From assembly GCF_003265995.1 (NCBI RefSeq), contig NZ_MVJN01000008.1:124001-188000 (forward strand): 64,000 bases of DNA, read 5' to 3'. Under the pieces are notes generated by a model. That model made no database searches. It was not told where the DNA came from and saw nothing but the letters and a program-made list of their open reading frames with translations. Position 1 is the first letter of the stretch. Each line of letters begins with the position of its first letter. Source of the stretch: Legionella quinlivanii. GTDB lineage: Bacteria; Pseudomonadota; Gammaproteobacteria; Legionellales; Legionellaceae. Of the stretch, positions 45,766 to 53,537 are shown piece after piece. A program made the position numbers and the translations under genes.

Positions 45766-45949
45766 TTAAATTAAACCGTGACAATTTGTCACAGTTTGAA
45801 AATAACTTCATATATATTCAATCAATAACAGGTAGAAAAAACCTTTGACAAATACTCCGATTTAAATAAACATCATCAATAGATGACCATTAAACTAAAC
45901 TTTCACCACAATTTTTTTAACTCCCCAAATCAATGAGCCTAAATCCGTC

Positions 45950-46180
45950 CAAAACAAGGCCGACCTTAACCCGACACATCATCCCGACACAAACCCGACA
46001 TAGCAAGATCCAATAGTAGCAAGGAGAAAAAACCTGTCGAATCTAAAAACCAGACAATGCAAAGTTCTCTAGGCCGACCCACCTCATAACTCCAAAATCT
46101 GTTTTTTATGTGTTTACGCGCGCGAGGAAAAAATTTTTAAACAATTTTGAACAAAAATAACCAATTACCAATGCAAAAAC
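45950..46180 (+). pseudogene. Decayed lvrA-like remnant
   Basis: This stretch keeps the repetitive linker seen in the first lvrA gene (CCCGACACAAACCCGACA..., then CACCTCATAACT and a later AAACAATTTTGAA corresponding to the start of the C-terminal domain) but no open frame. It lies just upstream of the intact second lvrA, suggesting a former tandem copy or recombination scar. Confidence 0.45.
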
Positions 46181-46366
46181 TTCTCAAAAAAAAAATATAA
46201 GGTTCATTTAATATCATTTGCTATCAAACCCATTTCCCCTATTGACACTCTCAACCAATTTCCTAGAATGAATCAAGTTTAATGCATCTTGGTTATCTAA
46301 ATGTCATCGATTGATAGTATTTGATATCAATTGAAATCAAAATACAGGGTTAAAATAGGAGTAAAA

Positions 46367-47065
46367 ATGGATTTCTTATTCGTCACCACCTACGAACTGG
46401 ACGCACTAAGCGAAATCCCTCTCATGCAAAGAGTGGTCTATCTCATGGGCATCCGCCCCTACATGGACAGAAAAACGTTCATAGTCGGCATTAAACGCAA
46501 AATCAGTTACCAGTCACTGAGAGAAACACTTTATGTCGCGCCCATCAAAGGCGTAAAAACAGGCTGCCCCAGCCACCAACAAATGAAACGTGTAATAAAA
46601 TCCCTGGCACGACAAGGCATCATAGAAATTCGCTCTACAACCAAAAACCTCATTGTTAAATGTCTTCTGGCTAACCCATATGAACCTATAGGCTTTGAAA
46701 ATGAATCACATCCTGAAAAAGGTCCATCACCCCAAGCAGAACAGAATCAATCATTACCATCAGAAAATCTAAAATCAATCAAACCTGGAAAATCAGCCTA
46801 CTCAAAACTAGACGTCAAAGCTCAGACCAGCAGTAACCTAAAAGATCTATACCAAAAATTCGAACAATTCTGGCAAGTCTACCCCCTCCCTAGCTATAAA
46901 AATGAAGCCTGGAAACAATTTCAGCAGATTGATCCTGATGAGAGACTTTTTGTGCAGATCATGGATGAATTAAAAACTCAGTTAACTAAAGTTAAAGGGT
47001 CAGGAGCTTATTGGCCGTATCCTGCTAGTTGGTTGGGTCAAAAAAGTTGGCGAAATAATGTCTAA
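46367..47065 (+). CDS. LvrA-like protein, intact paralogue
   Basis: The ATG at 46367 (AGGAG eight bases upstream) gives 232 aa. Its N-terminal DNA-binding-like half (GIRPYMDRKTFIVG, KISYQSLRETLYVAP, QMKRVIKSLARQGIIEIRS) and C-terminal half (FEQFWQVYPLPSYKNEAW, YWPYPASWLGQKSW) match the frameshifted copy at 34298. TTGATATCAA at 46321-46330 lies upstream. The usual lvrB and csrA do not follow; a defence gene on the other strand takes their place. Confidence 0.75.
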   Translation: MDFLFVTTYELDALSEIPLMQRVVYLMGIRPYMDRKTFIVGIKRKISYQSLRETLYVAPIKGVKTGCPSHQQMKRVIKSLARQGIIEIRSTTKNLIVKCLLANPYEPIGFENESHPEKGPSPQAEQNQSLPSENLKSIKPGKSAYSKLDVKAQTSSNLKDLYQKFEQFWQVYPLPSYKNEAWKQFQQIDPDERLFVQIMDELKTQLTKVKGSGAYWPYPASWLGQKSWRNNV

Positions 47066-47112
47066 TCTCATATTGTCTCTTTCATATGCAACCTACATGC
47101 AAAATAAACTAC

Positions 47113-48177
47113 TCACCAATCAAAAGACTTTTTTCTTAATTGTTCTAAAAAATGATTATTCTTAGCATCCATACAATTGTTCTGAACATAATAATCATAG
47201 AAAACAATAAACCTGTTTAGGTCTATTAAACTCAGCGACTGTGAAGTAGTGCGCTTAAACTCTATTGTCTTATAGTAAGCCCAAACAAAACTATTCCAAT
47301 AGACTGGATAACATTTAATATCTAATGAAGAAAGTCCTCTACGGAGTATATTGGCCACATCATTTGGAAATGGATCAATTATAATAACTTGTGCTTTATT
47401 TTTTTGAAGATAATCACATATCAAATCATAAGTAACTACATCATAAATTTCATCGAAATTTTTCTTAAAAAAAGAATAGCCAACTATAACAATGTTTTTA
47501 AATTTATTGACCTTAAGAATATCAGAAAAAAGTCTATAGCTATCTCGCTTTATTAATAAACTCTCACTTTCTCTTGTTGCAAAGTATAAATCCTTGAAAA
47601 AATACCTCCTCAAATCTAAGTCTAATGAAAATGAGAGATACTTCATAATAATTTTTTTTTGTTTAGGTGTAATAGTTCCATGCAAAGTTATTACGTTTAA
47701 TTTTTTAACGAAAAATTCGGCTAAATTATCATGATTTAAATTAATGATTATGGAAGCTGAATTAACATAATTAAATATTTGATATTCAGGACAAAATTCT
47801 GGGTATTCATCTAATGTATAATTTTTAGCACATATATATTCAATAAACTGAGGGTTGGCGTGAATCATTCTTTCTAAATAATCCTGCATATTGTTGTTAT
47901 CAATAATCAATTTACCATCTTCAGGATTGTTCTTAATGAATTTGCTACCTATTATTTGTAACCTAATTTTCTCCTCTTCCGTATTATCATACTCATCATT
48001 TACTAATGGATAAGAATAAATTTTCACTAACTCCTCTTTAGCATCATTCATTAAATCATATCGAGATTTTATATAGGAATACGAAACCCCTGCACCAAGT
48101 ATAAATAACGATTTGAAGCGAGATATTTCTATTATTTTTTTGAGTAAATTTACCGGATCCAGGCTACATTTAAACAT
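47113..48177 (-). CDS. SIR2-like domain protein, probable NAD-consuming defence protein
   Basis: The 354-aa protein has SIR2-fold motifs: SLFILGAGVSYSY (nucleotide-binding GAGxS), INLNHDNLAEF (NxHD-like), ITLHGTI (catalytic His) and IVIVGYSF (GYS). The sequence is very AT-rich, and no obvious second domain is seen after residue 300. SIR2 proteins without a histone or acyl substrate act in anti-phage systems by depleting NAD. No partner gene is obvious. A perfect hairpin at 48234-48266 lies upstream. Confidence 0.8.
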   Translation of the reverse strand: MFKCSLDPVNLLKKIIEISRFKSLFILGAGVSYSYIKSRYDLMNDAKEELVKIYSYPLVNDEYDNTEEEKIRLQIIGSKFIKNNPEDGKLIIDNNNMQDYLERMIHANPQFIEYICAKNYTLDEYPEFCPEYQIFNYVNSASIIINLNHDNLAEFFVKKLNVITLHGTITPKQKKIIMKYLSFSLDLDLRRYFFKDLYFATRESESLLIKRDSYRLFSDILKVNKFKNIVIVGYSFFKKNFDEIYDVVTYDLICDYLQKNKAQVIIIDPFPNDVANILRRGLSSLDIKCYPVYWNSFVWAYYKTIEFKRTTSQSLSLIDLNRFIVFYDYYVQNNCMDAKNNHFLEQLRKKSFDW

Positions 48178-48233
48178 TTACTCAAATTCCATTTCATTGT
48201 TATTACAAATTATAGTTTAAAAAAGAAACTCTC

Positions 48234-48266
48234 TGCGTCACTGCAGAATTATCCTGCAGTGACGCA
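48234..48266. repeat. Perfect 13-bp-arm inverted repeat upstream of SIR2
   Basis: Arms 48234-48246 and 48254-48266 (TGCGTCACTGCAG and its complement) enclose a 7-nt loop. On the minus strand it is followed by TTTCTTTTTT within the SIR2 5' region. It could be a terminator or attenuator limiting SIR2 expression, or an operator. Confidence 0.7.
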
Positions 48267-48400
48267 AACAAACTTACTAAAAATTCAAATTTAAAATCAA
48301 ACAATTAACAAATAAAATTCAATCCCACACCACAGGATTGAACAAAATATTCCTCCAAAACCTATTGCTCCAAGATCTCGCCTTTGCTAAATTTTTCATA

Positions 48401-48452
48401 AGCATAACTGATGAGCCTGTGCAACTCAGGCGAAACCTTCGGGTCTTATGCT
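48401..48452 (+). ncRNA. Type I hammerhead ribozyme
   Basis: Every part of the hammerhead core is present. Stem I is AGCATAA (48401-48407) with TTATGCT (48446-48452), 7 bp and open-ended. The core is CTGATGAG (48408-48415). Stem II pairs GCCTG with CAGGC around a 7-nt loop. GAAA follows at 48432-48435. Stem III is ACC/GGT closed by a TTCG loop. The cleavage triplet GTC lies at 48443-48445, so cutting is expected after C445. All core positions match the consensus and all helices are fully paired. Self-cleavage would release the downstream RNA with a 5'-OH. Confidence 0.93.
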
Positions 48453-48776
48453 AAGCCACTCTCATTCCCTAACCTGTGGCTGGACGTCTAGTCGGGAATC
48501 TGTAGTTCTAGGATAGGCTACCATCGGGTAGATAAGTTAATAATCACTTTTTTATTAACCATGGATCAGCGGCAGCTGCTGTTGGATTGCCGTGCGTTTT
48601 TGTATTTAAACAATAAGGAGATAAACCACTAAAAAACCGTTGTACCAAATAATCATTAACCTTTGATTTGCCCCACCATTTCGAGCCTTGCAGCGCAAGC
48701 TGGATATCCTCTTTGAGTGAATCGCTCGATTAACACTAAACCAAAGACAGGGCAAATAAATTGATTGAATAAAACT
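48453..48776 (+). ncRNA. Putative structured RNA downstream of the ribozyme
   Basis: Non-coding. It contains further helices: ATTCCC (48464-48469) pairs with GGGAAT (48494-48499), and CTACC/GGTAG (48518-48531) close a four-base loop. A T-rich tract follows near 48547-48555. No open frame starts until the recombinase at 48777. The RNA may extend into the recombinase mRNA leader. Confidence 0.5.
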
Positions 48777-49586
48777 ATGCGCAAACACTCTTTAAGACAA
48801 ATAGCGAGCCAGTATCTGGATCATGATAATAGCGGTAGCCCTCGTGGCAAAAAATATCGTCGCTTTGTTATTCTCAGGATGATTGAGGATCTCTTTGTTC
48901 TTGGACTTGCACCATCCAATTGGCCTGGTTTGACTTCTCTCCATTTGCAGCAACTGATTCAACATTGGCATAAGAAAAAGGTTAAGCCTTCGACTCTTAT
49001 GAATTACATGACCATCATTCGCAAATTCCTCTGCCATGTAGGCCATAAGGCAGAGAATATAGATAATCTCAGTCTAGGTTTGCAAACTAAGAAAATTAAG
49101 AAGAAAACTCGGAAATCCCCTGCTGATATAGTAGAGAAGCTCAATGACCCTGTTGCCAAAATCCTTTTGCGTTTTCAAATTCATTTTGGTTTGACCATGA
49201 GCGAAGCCATGCGAATTTTGCCCGGGGTACATATTCAAGAGCATGAATTACTACTGACACGAGAAATCACTTTTAATAGCAAGGATAGGAAGATTCCTAT
49301 TCGCTCTGAAGCTCAAATAAAGCTTATACAGGATTTTAATATATTAACCCAAGGGAACGGCTGTCTTATCGCCACTCATGGTTATAGAGCTATCTGTTTT
49401 AGCTGGCAAAAGGTCATGAAGTCCTTAAGGCTCCCTGGAAAGAAATGCTGGCGTTATCTTTATGCCCAGCAATTAAGTTCAAAATTATCATCTCAAATAT
49501 CCCATTACCGTTTGACCTTACTCATCATGGATGAAATGGGTCTGAAATCCCGTACCACACTTTGGAGTTATCTCAATGAGCAATAA
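48777..49586 (+). CDS. Tyrosine-recombinase-like protein lacking catalytic residues
   Basis: The 269-aa protein starts at the ATG at 48777. It shares layout with its neighbour: an N-terminal core-binding (SAM-like) region (SLHLQQLIQHWHKKKVKPSTLMNYM) and a C-terminal integrase-like region. The catalytic Arg position reads FGLTMSEAMRI instead of FGLRREESM. There is no HxxR (LPGKKCWRYLYAQQL) and no terminal Tyr motif. It is probably catalytically dead and acts as a structural or targeting subunit. The last eleven bases overlap the active recombinase gene. Confidence 0.8.
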   Translation: MRKHSLRQIASQYLDHDNSGSPRGKKYRRFVILRMIEDLFVLGLAPSNWPGLTSLHLQQLIQHWHKKKVKPSTLMNYMTIIRKFLCHVGHKAENIDNLSLGLQTKKIKKKTRKSPADIVEKLNDPVAKILLRFQIHFGLTMSEAMRILPGVHIQEHELLLTREITFNSKDRKIPIRSEAQIKLIQDFNILTQGNGCLIATHGYRAICFSWQKVMKSLRLPGKKCWRYLYAQQLSSKLSSQISHYRLTLLIMDEMGLKSRTTLWSYLNEQ

Positions 49587-50472
49587 ACTACGTAGCGCAC
49601 TTTACTCAGTACACCAATTAATCAGACAGATGCAGGGTTATTCCTATGCCAGCAAGGCAGATATGAAACATATGATTAACCGCTGCATGAAAGACCTGCA
49701 TGAGTTGGGTTTTAAAGTTGGCCATTTAAATGGCTTAAAGCCCAAACATATTTATGTGCTTGTTGAACATTGGAAAAAACAGGGTAAGAGTCCCGCAACT
49801 ATCAAGAATTATATGTCCAAACTGCGTAAACTCGCTTATTTTCTGGATAAGCCTAAACTGGTTAAAACTGGTAATGACTCCTATCAAATTGATAAGCGCA
49901 CTTATATTCCTACTCAAAATAAAGCCATCCACCATATCGATTTAAATTTATGTACCGATCCGCACATACGCCTTTCACTTGAAGCACAAATGCTTTTTGG
50001 CCTACGAAGGGAAGAATCCATGAAATTTGTAGTCAGTGAAGCATGGCATGGTGATTGTTTGCATATCAAACCCAGTTGGACAAAGGGTGGTATTGGACGA
50101 TTGCTTAAAATTACTAATGAAGAGCAAATGAAATGGCTATTAAAAGTCTCGCAACAGATTAGACGAGGTGAGTCCCTAATCCCTGCGGAAAGAACCTATA
50201 AGCAACATTTAAGTCATTATCAACAGCAGGCTAAGTTAATGGGTGTCTGTAAATTACATGGTATCCGTCATGCTTATGCTCAACGTAGATATATCGAATT
50301 AACGAAACAGTTAGATCCTTTAAATATAGGTTTGAGATGTCCAATTGCTGGGGGAAAAACAGCTCAAGAGCTAAGTCAAATAGAGAAAAAAATCGATAAA
50401 CAGGTTAGAGCAATGATCAGTCGTGAACTTGGCCATTCACGTATAAATATCACCAGAACTTATTTAGGTTAA
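49576..50472 (+). CDS. Active-site-complete tyrosine recombinase (integrase-domain protein)
   Basis: The 298-aa protein has the core-binding domain (LKPKHIYVLVEHWKKQGKSPATIKNYM) and a catalytic domain with Arg in FGLRREESMKF, His/Arg in LHGIRHAYAQRRY, His in ELGHSRINITRTYLG and the nucleophile Tyr three residues from the end. It belongs to the divergent integrase-domain group rather than the P4 type of the island integrase. It is translationally coupled to the inactive paralogue, suggesting a heteromeric recombinase. It follows the hammerhead RNA by about 1.1 kb. Confidence 0.88.
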   Translation: MSNKLRSALYSVHQLIRQMQGYSYASKADMKHMINRCMKDLHELGFKVGHLNGLKPKHIYVLVEHWKKQGKSPATIKNYMSKLRKLAYFLDKPKLVKTGNDSYQIDKRTYIPTQNKAIHHIDLNLCTDPHIRLSLEAQMLFGLRREESMKFVVSEAWHGDCLHIKPSWTKGGIGRLLKITNEEQMKWLLKVSQQIRRGESLIPAERTYKQHLSHYQQQAKLMGVCKLHGIRHAYAQRRYIELTKQLDPLNIGLRCPIAGGKTAQELSQIEKKIDKQVRAMISRELGHSRINITRTYLG

Positions 50473-50486
50473 CTGGACTAATTATG

Positions 50487-51062
50487 TTACACCTCGCTAA
50501 CAGAAGCAGAGTTAGCTGCTTTATAGTGATCAAGCATTTCATTCCATAATAATTGAATATTAGCTCTTGAAATAGGAATATTAGTTACATTACTGGATAG
50601 AAACCCAGCGTGCTCACATGAGTTTACAAATGAGAATAACCCATCAAAATACCCCTTAATATTTAAAAAACCTATGGGTTTTATTAATTCTCCAATTTTT
50701 ATAGCGTTCCATGTCTCAATTGCTTCTTCTAGCGTTCCAAGGCCACCTGGCATCACAACAAACATATCAGATATTTTTTGCATCATGGCCTTACGTTGTT
50801 GCATGGAATCAACAATATGTAATTCGTCTATTATTTTTAAAGGCTTTTCTTGTGCGATAAGATGATTAGTAATTATCCCTACTACCCTTCCGCCATATTC
50901 TTTTACAGTATTGGCAAGAAGCCCCATCATCCCTAGACTTGAACCACCATAAACTAGAGTAAAACCATCTGCAGCAATTTTTTTACCTAATAAAATTGCT
51001 GCATCACTATATTCATTATCATTACCAAATTGAGCGCCCAAATAAACGCAAACAGTTTTCAT
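50487..51062 (-). CDS. LOG family protein (nucleoside-monophosphate phosphoribohydrolase type)
   Basis: The 191-aa protein has the family motifs VYGGSSLGMMGLLA, MQQRKAMM (catalytic Arg/Lys) and VMPGGLGTLEEAIETW (PGGxGTxxE). LOG proteins cleave ribose-5-phosphate from nucleotides, including cytokinin precursors. They also occur as cargo in mobile elements. It converges with the recombinase gene, whose stop lies 14 bp away. Confidence 0.9.
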   Translation of the reverse strand: MKTVCVYLGAQFGNDNEYSDAAILLGKKIAADGFTLVYGGSSLGMMGLLANTVKEYGGRVVGIITNHLIAQEKPLKIIDELHIVDSMQQRKAMMQKISDMFVVMPGGLGTLEEAIETWNAIKIGELIKPIGFLNIKGYFDGLFSFVNSCEHAGFLSSNVTNIPISRANIQLLWNEMLDHYKAANSASVSEV

Positions 51063-51160
51063 ATAGATCCAGATAATTTCGAAAGAGAATTACAAATATG
51101 ATGCCATGGTAGGTTAATTTAAGGCTGAGAGGCAAGCGTAGACTTGGTGCAGCTTACGCG

Positions 51161-51271
51161 CCAATAGGGTCGCTCCTTGCTTTTCCGTCATGTACCTACG
51201 GCTTTTGTTTTTCTAATAAAATTTAATTTCATTGAATTGTTAAAGATAAAGGCAAGACGCGACCCCATTAG
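51161..51271. repeat. Imperfect 20-bp inverted repeat between LOG and HEPN genes
   Basis: 51161-51180 and 51252-51271 are reverse complements with four mismatches, 71 bp apart. A smaller pair, GCGTA/TACGC, lies at about 51136-51159. It is the only structured part of the 230-bp gap and could be a terminator complex, a small inverted-repeat element or a recombination site. Confidence 0.5.
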
Positions 51272-51293
51272 CTGATTAAAAAACAAGAGCTTA

Positions 51294-51962
51294 TTATTTA
51301 ATTGTATTGTTACTATAAAACAAAACTACTTGTTCCTGTAAATGTTTTATAAAGCTTTGAAATTGTGAGACGACTTCTGTTAAATAACCTTCGCTAAATA
51401 TAATTTCATCTCGGGAATACTTTTCCAGATTTAAAGTTTGGCTTGTAGAAATGATATTCAAAATATCATTATGTTTATCTATATAACCACCAGCGTGTGA
51501 AATTTTATCACGTATTTTATTTATATTATTTATTTTATTCCATTCATCTATGTCATCTGGAAAATCAAGTTGTATTACCTTCTTTAAATAAGTTCTTGCA
51601 CGCTTAATACCTGAACCATACATATCATTATATGAAATTTGAGATTCAAGCTCTGATTCAAAACATACGCACAACTGATTCATGAAGTCCTCAAATTTTG
51701 CAAAAATTAACTGTATATAAGCTTGTCTCTGTAGTTGTGGAAAGTTATTTTTAAACTCCGTATATAAATCAACTCTTGATTCAAACGAGTCGATATGAGG
51801 AGATAATGCAGGATCGTCAACCTCTAAGTATTCGTTATAATCTTGCAAATCCTGAACCCAATGATCATTTGATCTTTTAACAAAAAAATTAAAGTCCTTC
51901 AGAAATTCTTGAAAATAGGCAATTTTTTGTAAGGGTACTAGTTGATTTTGATTAGCCATCAT
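51294..51962 (-). CDS. HEPN-like protein
   Basis: The ATG at 51962 or 51959 gives about 222 aa; the longer frame begins with TTG. It is all-helical, with the HEPN RNase motif RDKISH (R-x4-H) in NKIRDKISHAGGYI, and QAYIQLIFAKFEDFMNQL resembling MAE_28990-type HEPN proteins. HEPN RNases cut RNA in toxin-antitoxin and phage-defence systems. No antitoxin-like MNT partner is adjacent, so it may be a lone effector. Confidence 0.65.
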   Translation of the reverse strand: MMANQNQLVPLQKIAYFQEFLKDFNFFVKRSNDHWVQDLQDYNEYLEVDDPALSPHIDSFESRVDLYTEFKNNFPQLQRQAYIQLIFAKFEDFMNQLCVCFESELESQISYNDMYGSGIKRARTYLKKVIQLDFPDDIDEWNKINNINKIRDKISHAGGYIDKHNDILNIISTSQTLNLEKYSRDEIIFSEGYLTEVVSQFQSFIKHLQEQVVLFYSNNTIK

Positions 51963-52007
51963 TATGAAATCCAATGTTTACATTTATTTAATTATAGTCC
52001 TCTGTTT

Positions 52008-52091
52008 TTTTCTTGATCGGCAAGCACGGCAATTATTAGCCGAAAACTTGGGCATTCGCGTTTGAATATTACTAAAACTTATCTTGGATGA
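52008..52091 (+). pseudogene. 3' end remnant of a tyrosine recombinase
   Basis: The frame DRQARQLLAENLG, then after a one-base deletion HSRLNITKTYLG and a stop, matches the last 25 residues of the active recombinase (ISRELGHSRINITRTYLG). DNA identity to that gene is only partial, so it comes from a related element and not a recent duplication. The neighbouring 52092-52341 shows nothing else. Confidence 0.75.
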
Positions 52092-52341
52092 ATATTGTGA
52101 TTATAAATTTGATGATCGAACAAAAGTAATGGAATTACATTTTAAAAATTGGAGACGCTACACAAACGACGAGTTATTCTCCATTAATATTGGCACCTTG
52201 CTTCATTTGAAATAAAGTCAGGCAATTAAAAATACTCCTAGCTGCAAAATCAACCATACCTACAAGTTTATAAGCAAAACTTCAATTACTGATCTATTAT
52301 CGAAATAAAACAAATTAATTTTTCAAGTTTAAAGGCATTCT

Positions 52342-53151
52342 ATGGATATTCAAGACTCAAGGATTGATGCAAGCCATAATACTCCGCAAATTAAATTTAG
52401 AACCTGGAGTGCATTTCTAAAATTTATCATTAAAAACAAAGACAAACTACAGAATTGTATATATAGAGGTCAGCGAAACCCAGACTGGTCATTAACACCT
52501 ACTTTTTATAGAATTATCACTGGAAATAGGGATGAATCCATTAGGCATAGCAATTTTCATCTAGAAAATTTCAAAAAAAATACACGTGGACGACATACTA
52601 TCTCGTACACTGATCCAATTGATTTCGATGATAACTGGTGGGCTCTTGGTCAGCATTACGGCTTAGCAACTCCACTATTAGATTGGGTATCTTCACCGTA
52701 TGTAGCGGCTTTTTTTTCTTTTCACAAAGGAAATTCATTTGCGAAAAGCACTTATCGGTCAGTTCATGTATTAGATTTTGATAAAATTGAAAATATTCTG
52801 ACCAGATATAATCGAGGTAACTCAGATCAGCTGAATGAAATAAGAAGAGTCGACCCATTAACACATGAAAATCAAAGATTAGTTAGTCAGCAAGGTATTT
52901 TTACTTTTATTCAGGAAACTAACAATGAGGATAATTATTCCTCTATTGATAAATACTTAATAACATTTAGAAATAAATTTGCTGAAAATATAGGCGACGA
53001 AATTTTGCATTTAAAAATTTTAATTCGTGAAACAGAAAGGAATAAAATTCTGGAACATCTCGATTTAATGAATATCAATGAATCAACCCTTTTCCCTGAT
53101 CTAAATGGAGCGGCCGCTTATTGCAACTATTTACTGAAAAGGAGGGAATAG
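52342..53151 (+). CDS. FRG-domain protein, full length
   Basis: The 269-aa protein has the FRG core: NCIYRGQRNPDWSLTPTFYR and WWALGQHYGLATPLLDWVSSP, then the VDPLTHENQRLVSQQGIFTF segment typical of the family. It is complete, unlike the copy at 20345. The gene for a small membrane protein starts 3 bp later, so they form a pair. FRG proteins are linked with phage defence and may be nucleotidyltransferase- or ART-like; the activity is not established. Confidence 0.87.
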   Translation: MDIQDSRIDASHNTPQIKFRTWSAFLKFIIKNKDKLQNCIYRGQRNPDWSLTPTFYRIITGNRDESIRHSNFHLENFKKNTRGRHTISYTDPIDFDDNWWALGQHYGLATPLLDWVSSPYVAAFFSFHKGNSFAKSTYRSVHVLDFDKIENILTRYNRGNSDQLNEIRRVDPLTHENQRLVSQQGIFTFIQETNNEDNYSSIDKYLITFRNKFAENIGDEILHLKILIRETERNKILEHLDLMNINESTLFPDLNGAAAYCNYLLKRRE

Positions 53152-53153
53152 TA

Positions 53154-53492
53154 ATGTGGATGAATATATCAAATTTCTTTCTCAATAATATAGTTGGTTT
53201 CATTGGCATATTTTTTTCATGGCTATTTACATACAAGTATTATAAGAAAAGCTTAAATCAGCAAGCCACAGAAGCCAACAAGGAAATAATAAATTTGATA
53301 AACCAATCCAATAACCAAACAATCTCAAAACAGTATTTGATTGAACAAGCTGTCACAGAATATTTAAAAAAAGGAACTCCTGTGAATTTTATTGATTCTC
53401 TTGCCATCTCAAATGAAGAAAAAGCTGAAATCTATGATACTGCTGTGCTTAGAGGCAAGGGAAGAGCAGCCAAAAATAATCCTTACCGATAA
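53154..53492 (+). CDS. Small membrane protein paired with FRG gene
   Basis: The ATG at 53154 with GGAGG twelve bases upstream gives 112 aa. One strong N-terminal membrane helix (FFLNNIVGFIGIFFSWLFTY) is followed by a charged, Asn/Gln-rich cytoplasmic part. Tight coupling to the FRG gene suggests a membrane anchor or a pore-forming partner. I do not recognise the family. Confidence 0.65.
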   Translation: MWMNISNFFLNNIVGFIGIFFSWLFTYKYYKKSLNQQATEANKEIINLINQSNNQTISKQYLIEQAVTEYLKKGTPVNFIDSLAISNEEKAEIYDTAVLRGKGRAAKNNPYR

Positions 53493-53537
53493 TTAAGCAA
53501 GCGTAGGTCGGAATAGTCAATTTACCTTACTTAAGAA

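Noticed and set aside
48178-48776. Retron or group II intron RNA
   Set aside because: No reverse transcriptase is nearby and the conserved core fits a hammerhead ribozyme position by position.
51136-51271. Integron attC site
   Set aside because: The arms lack the GTTRRRY/RYYYAAC core sites, and no IntI-type integrase is present.
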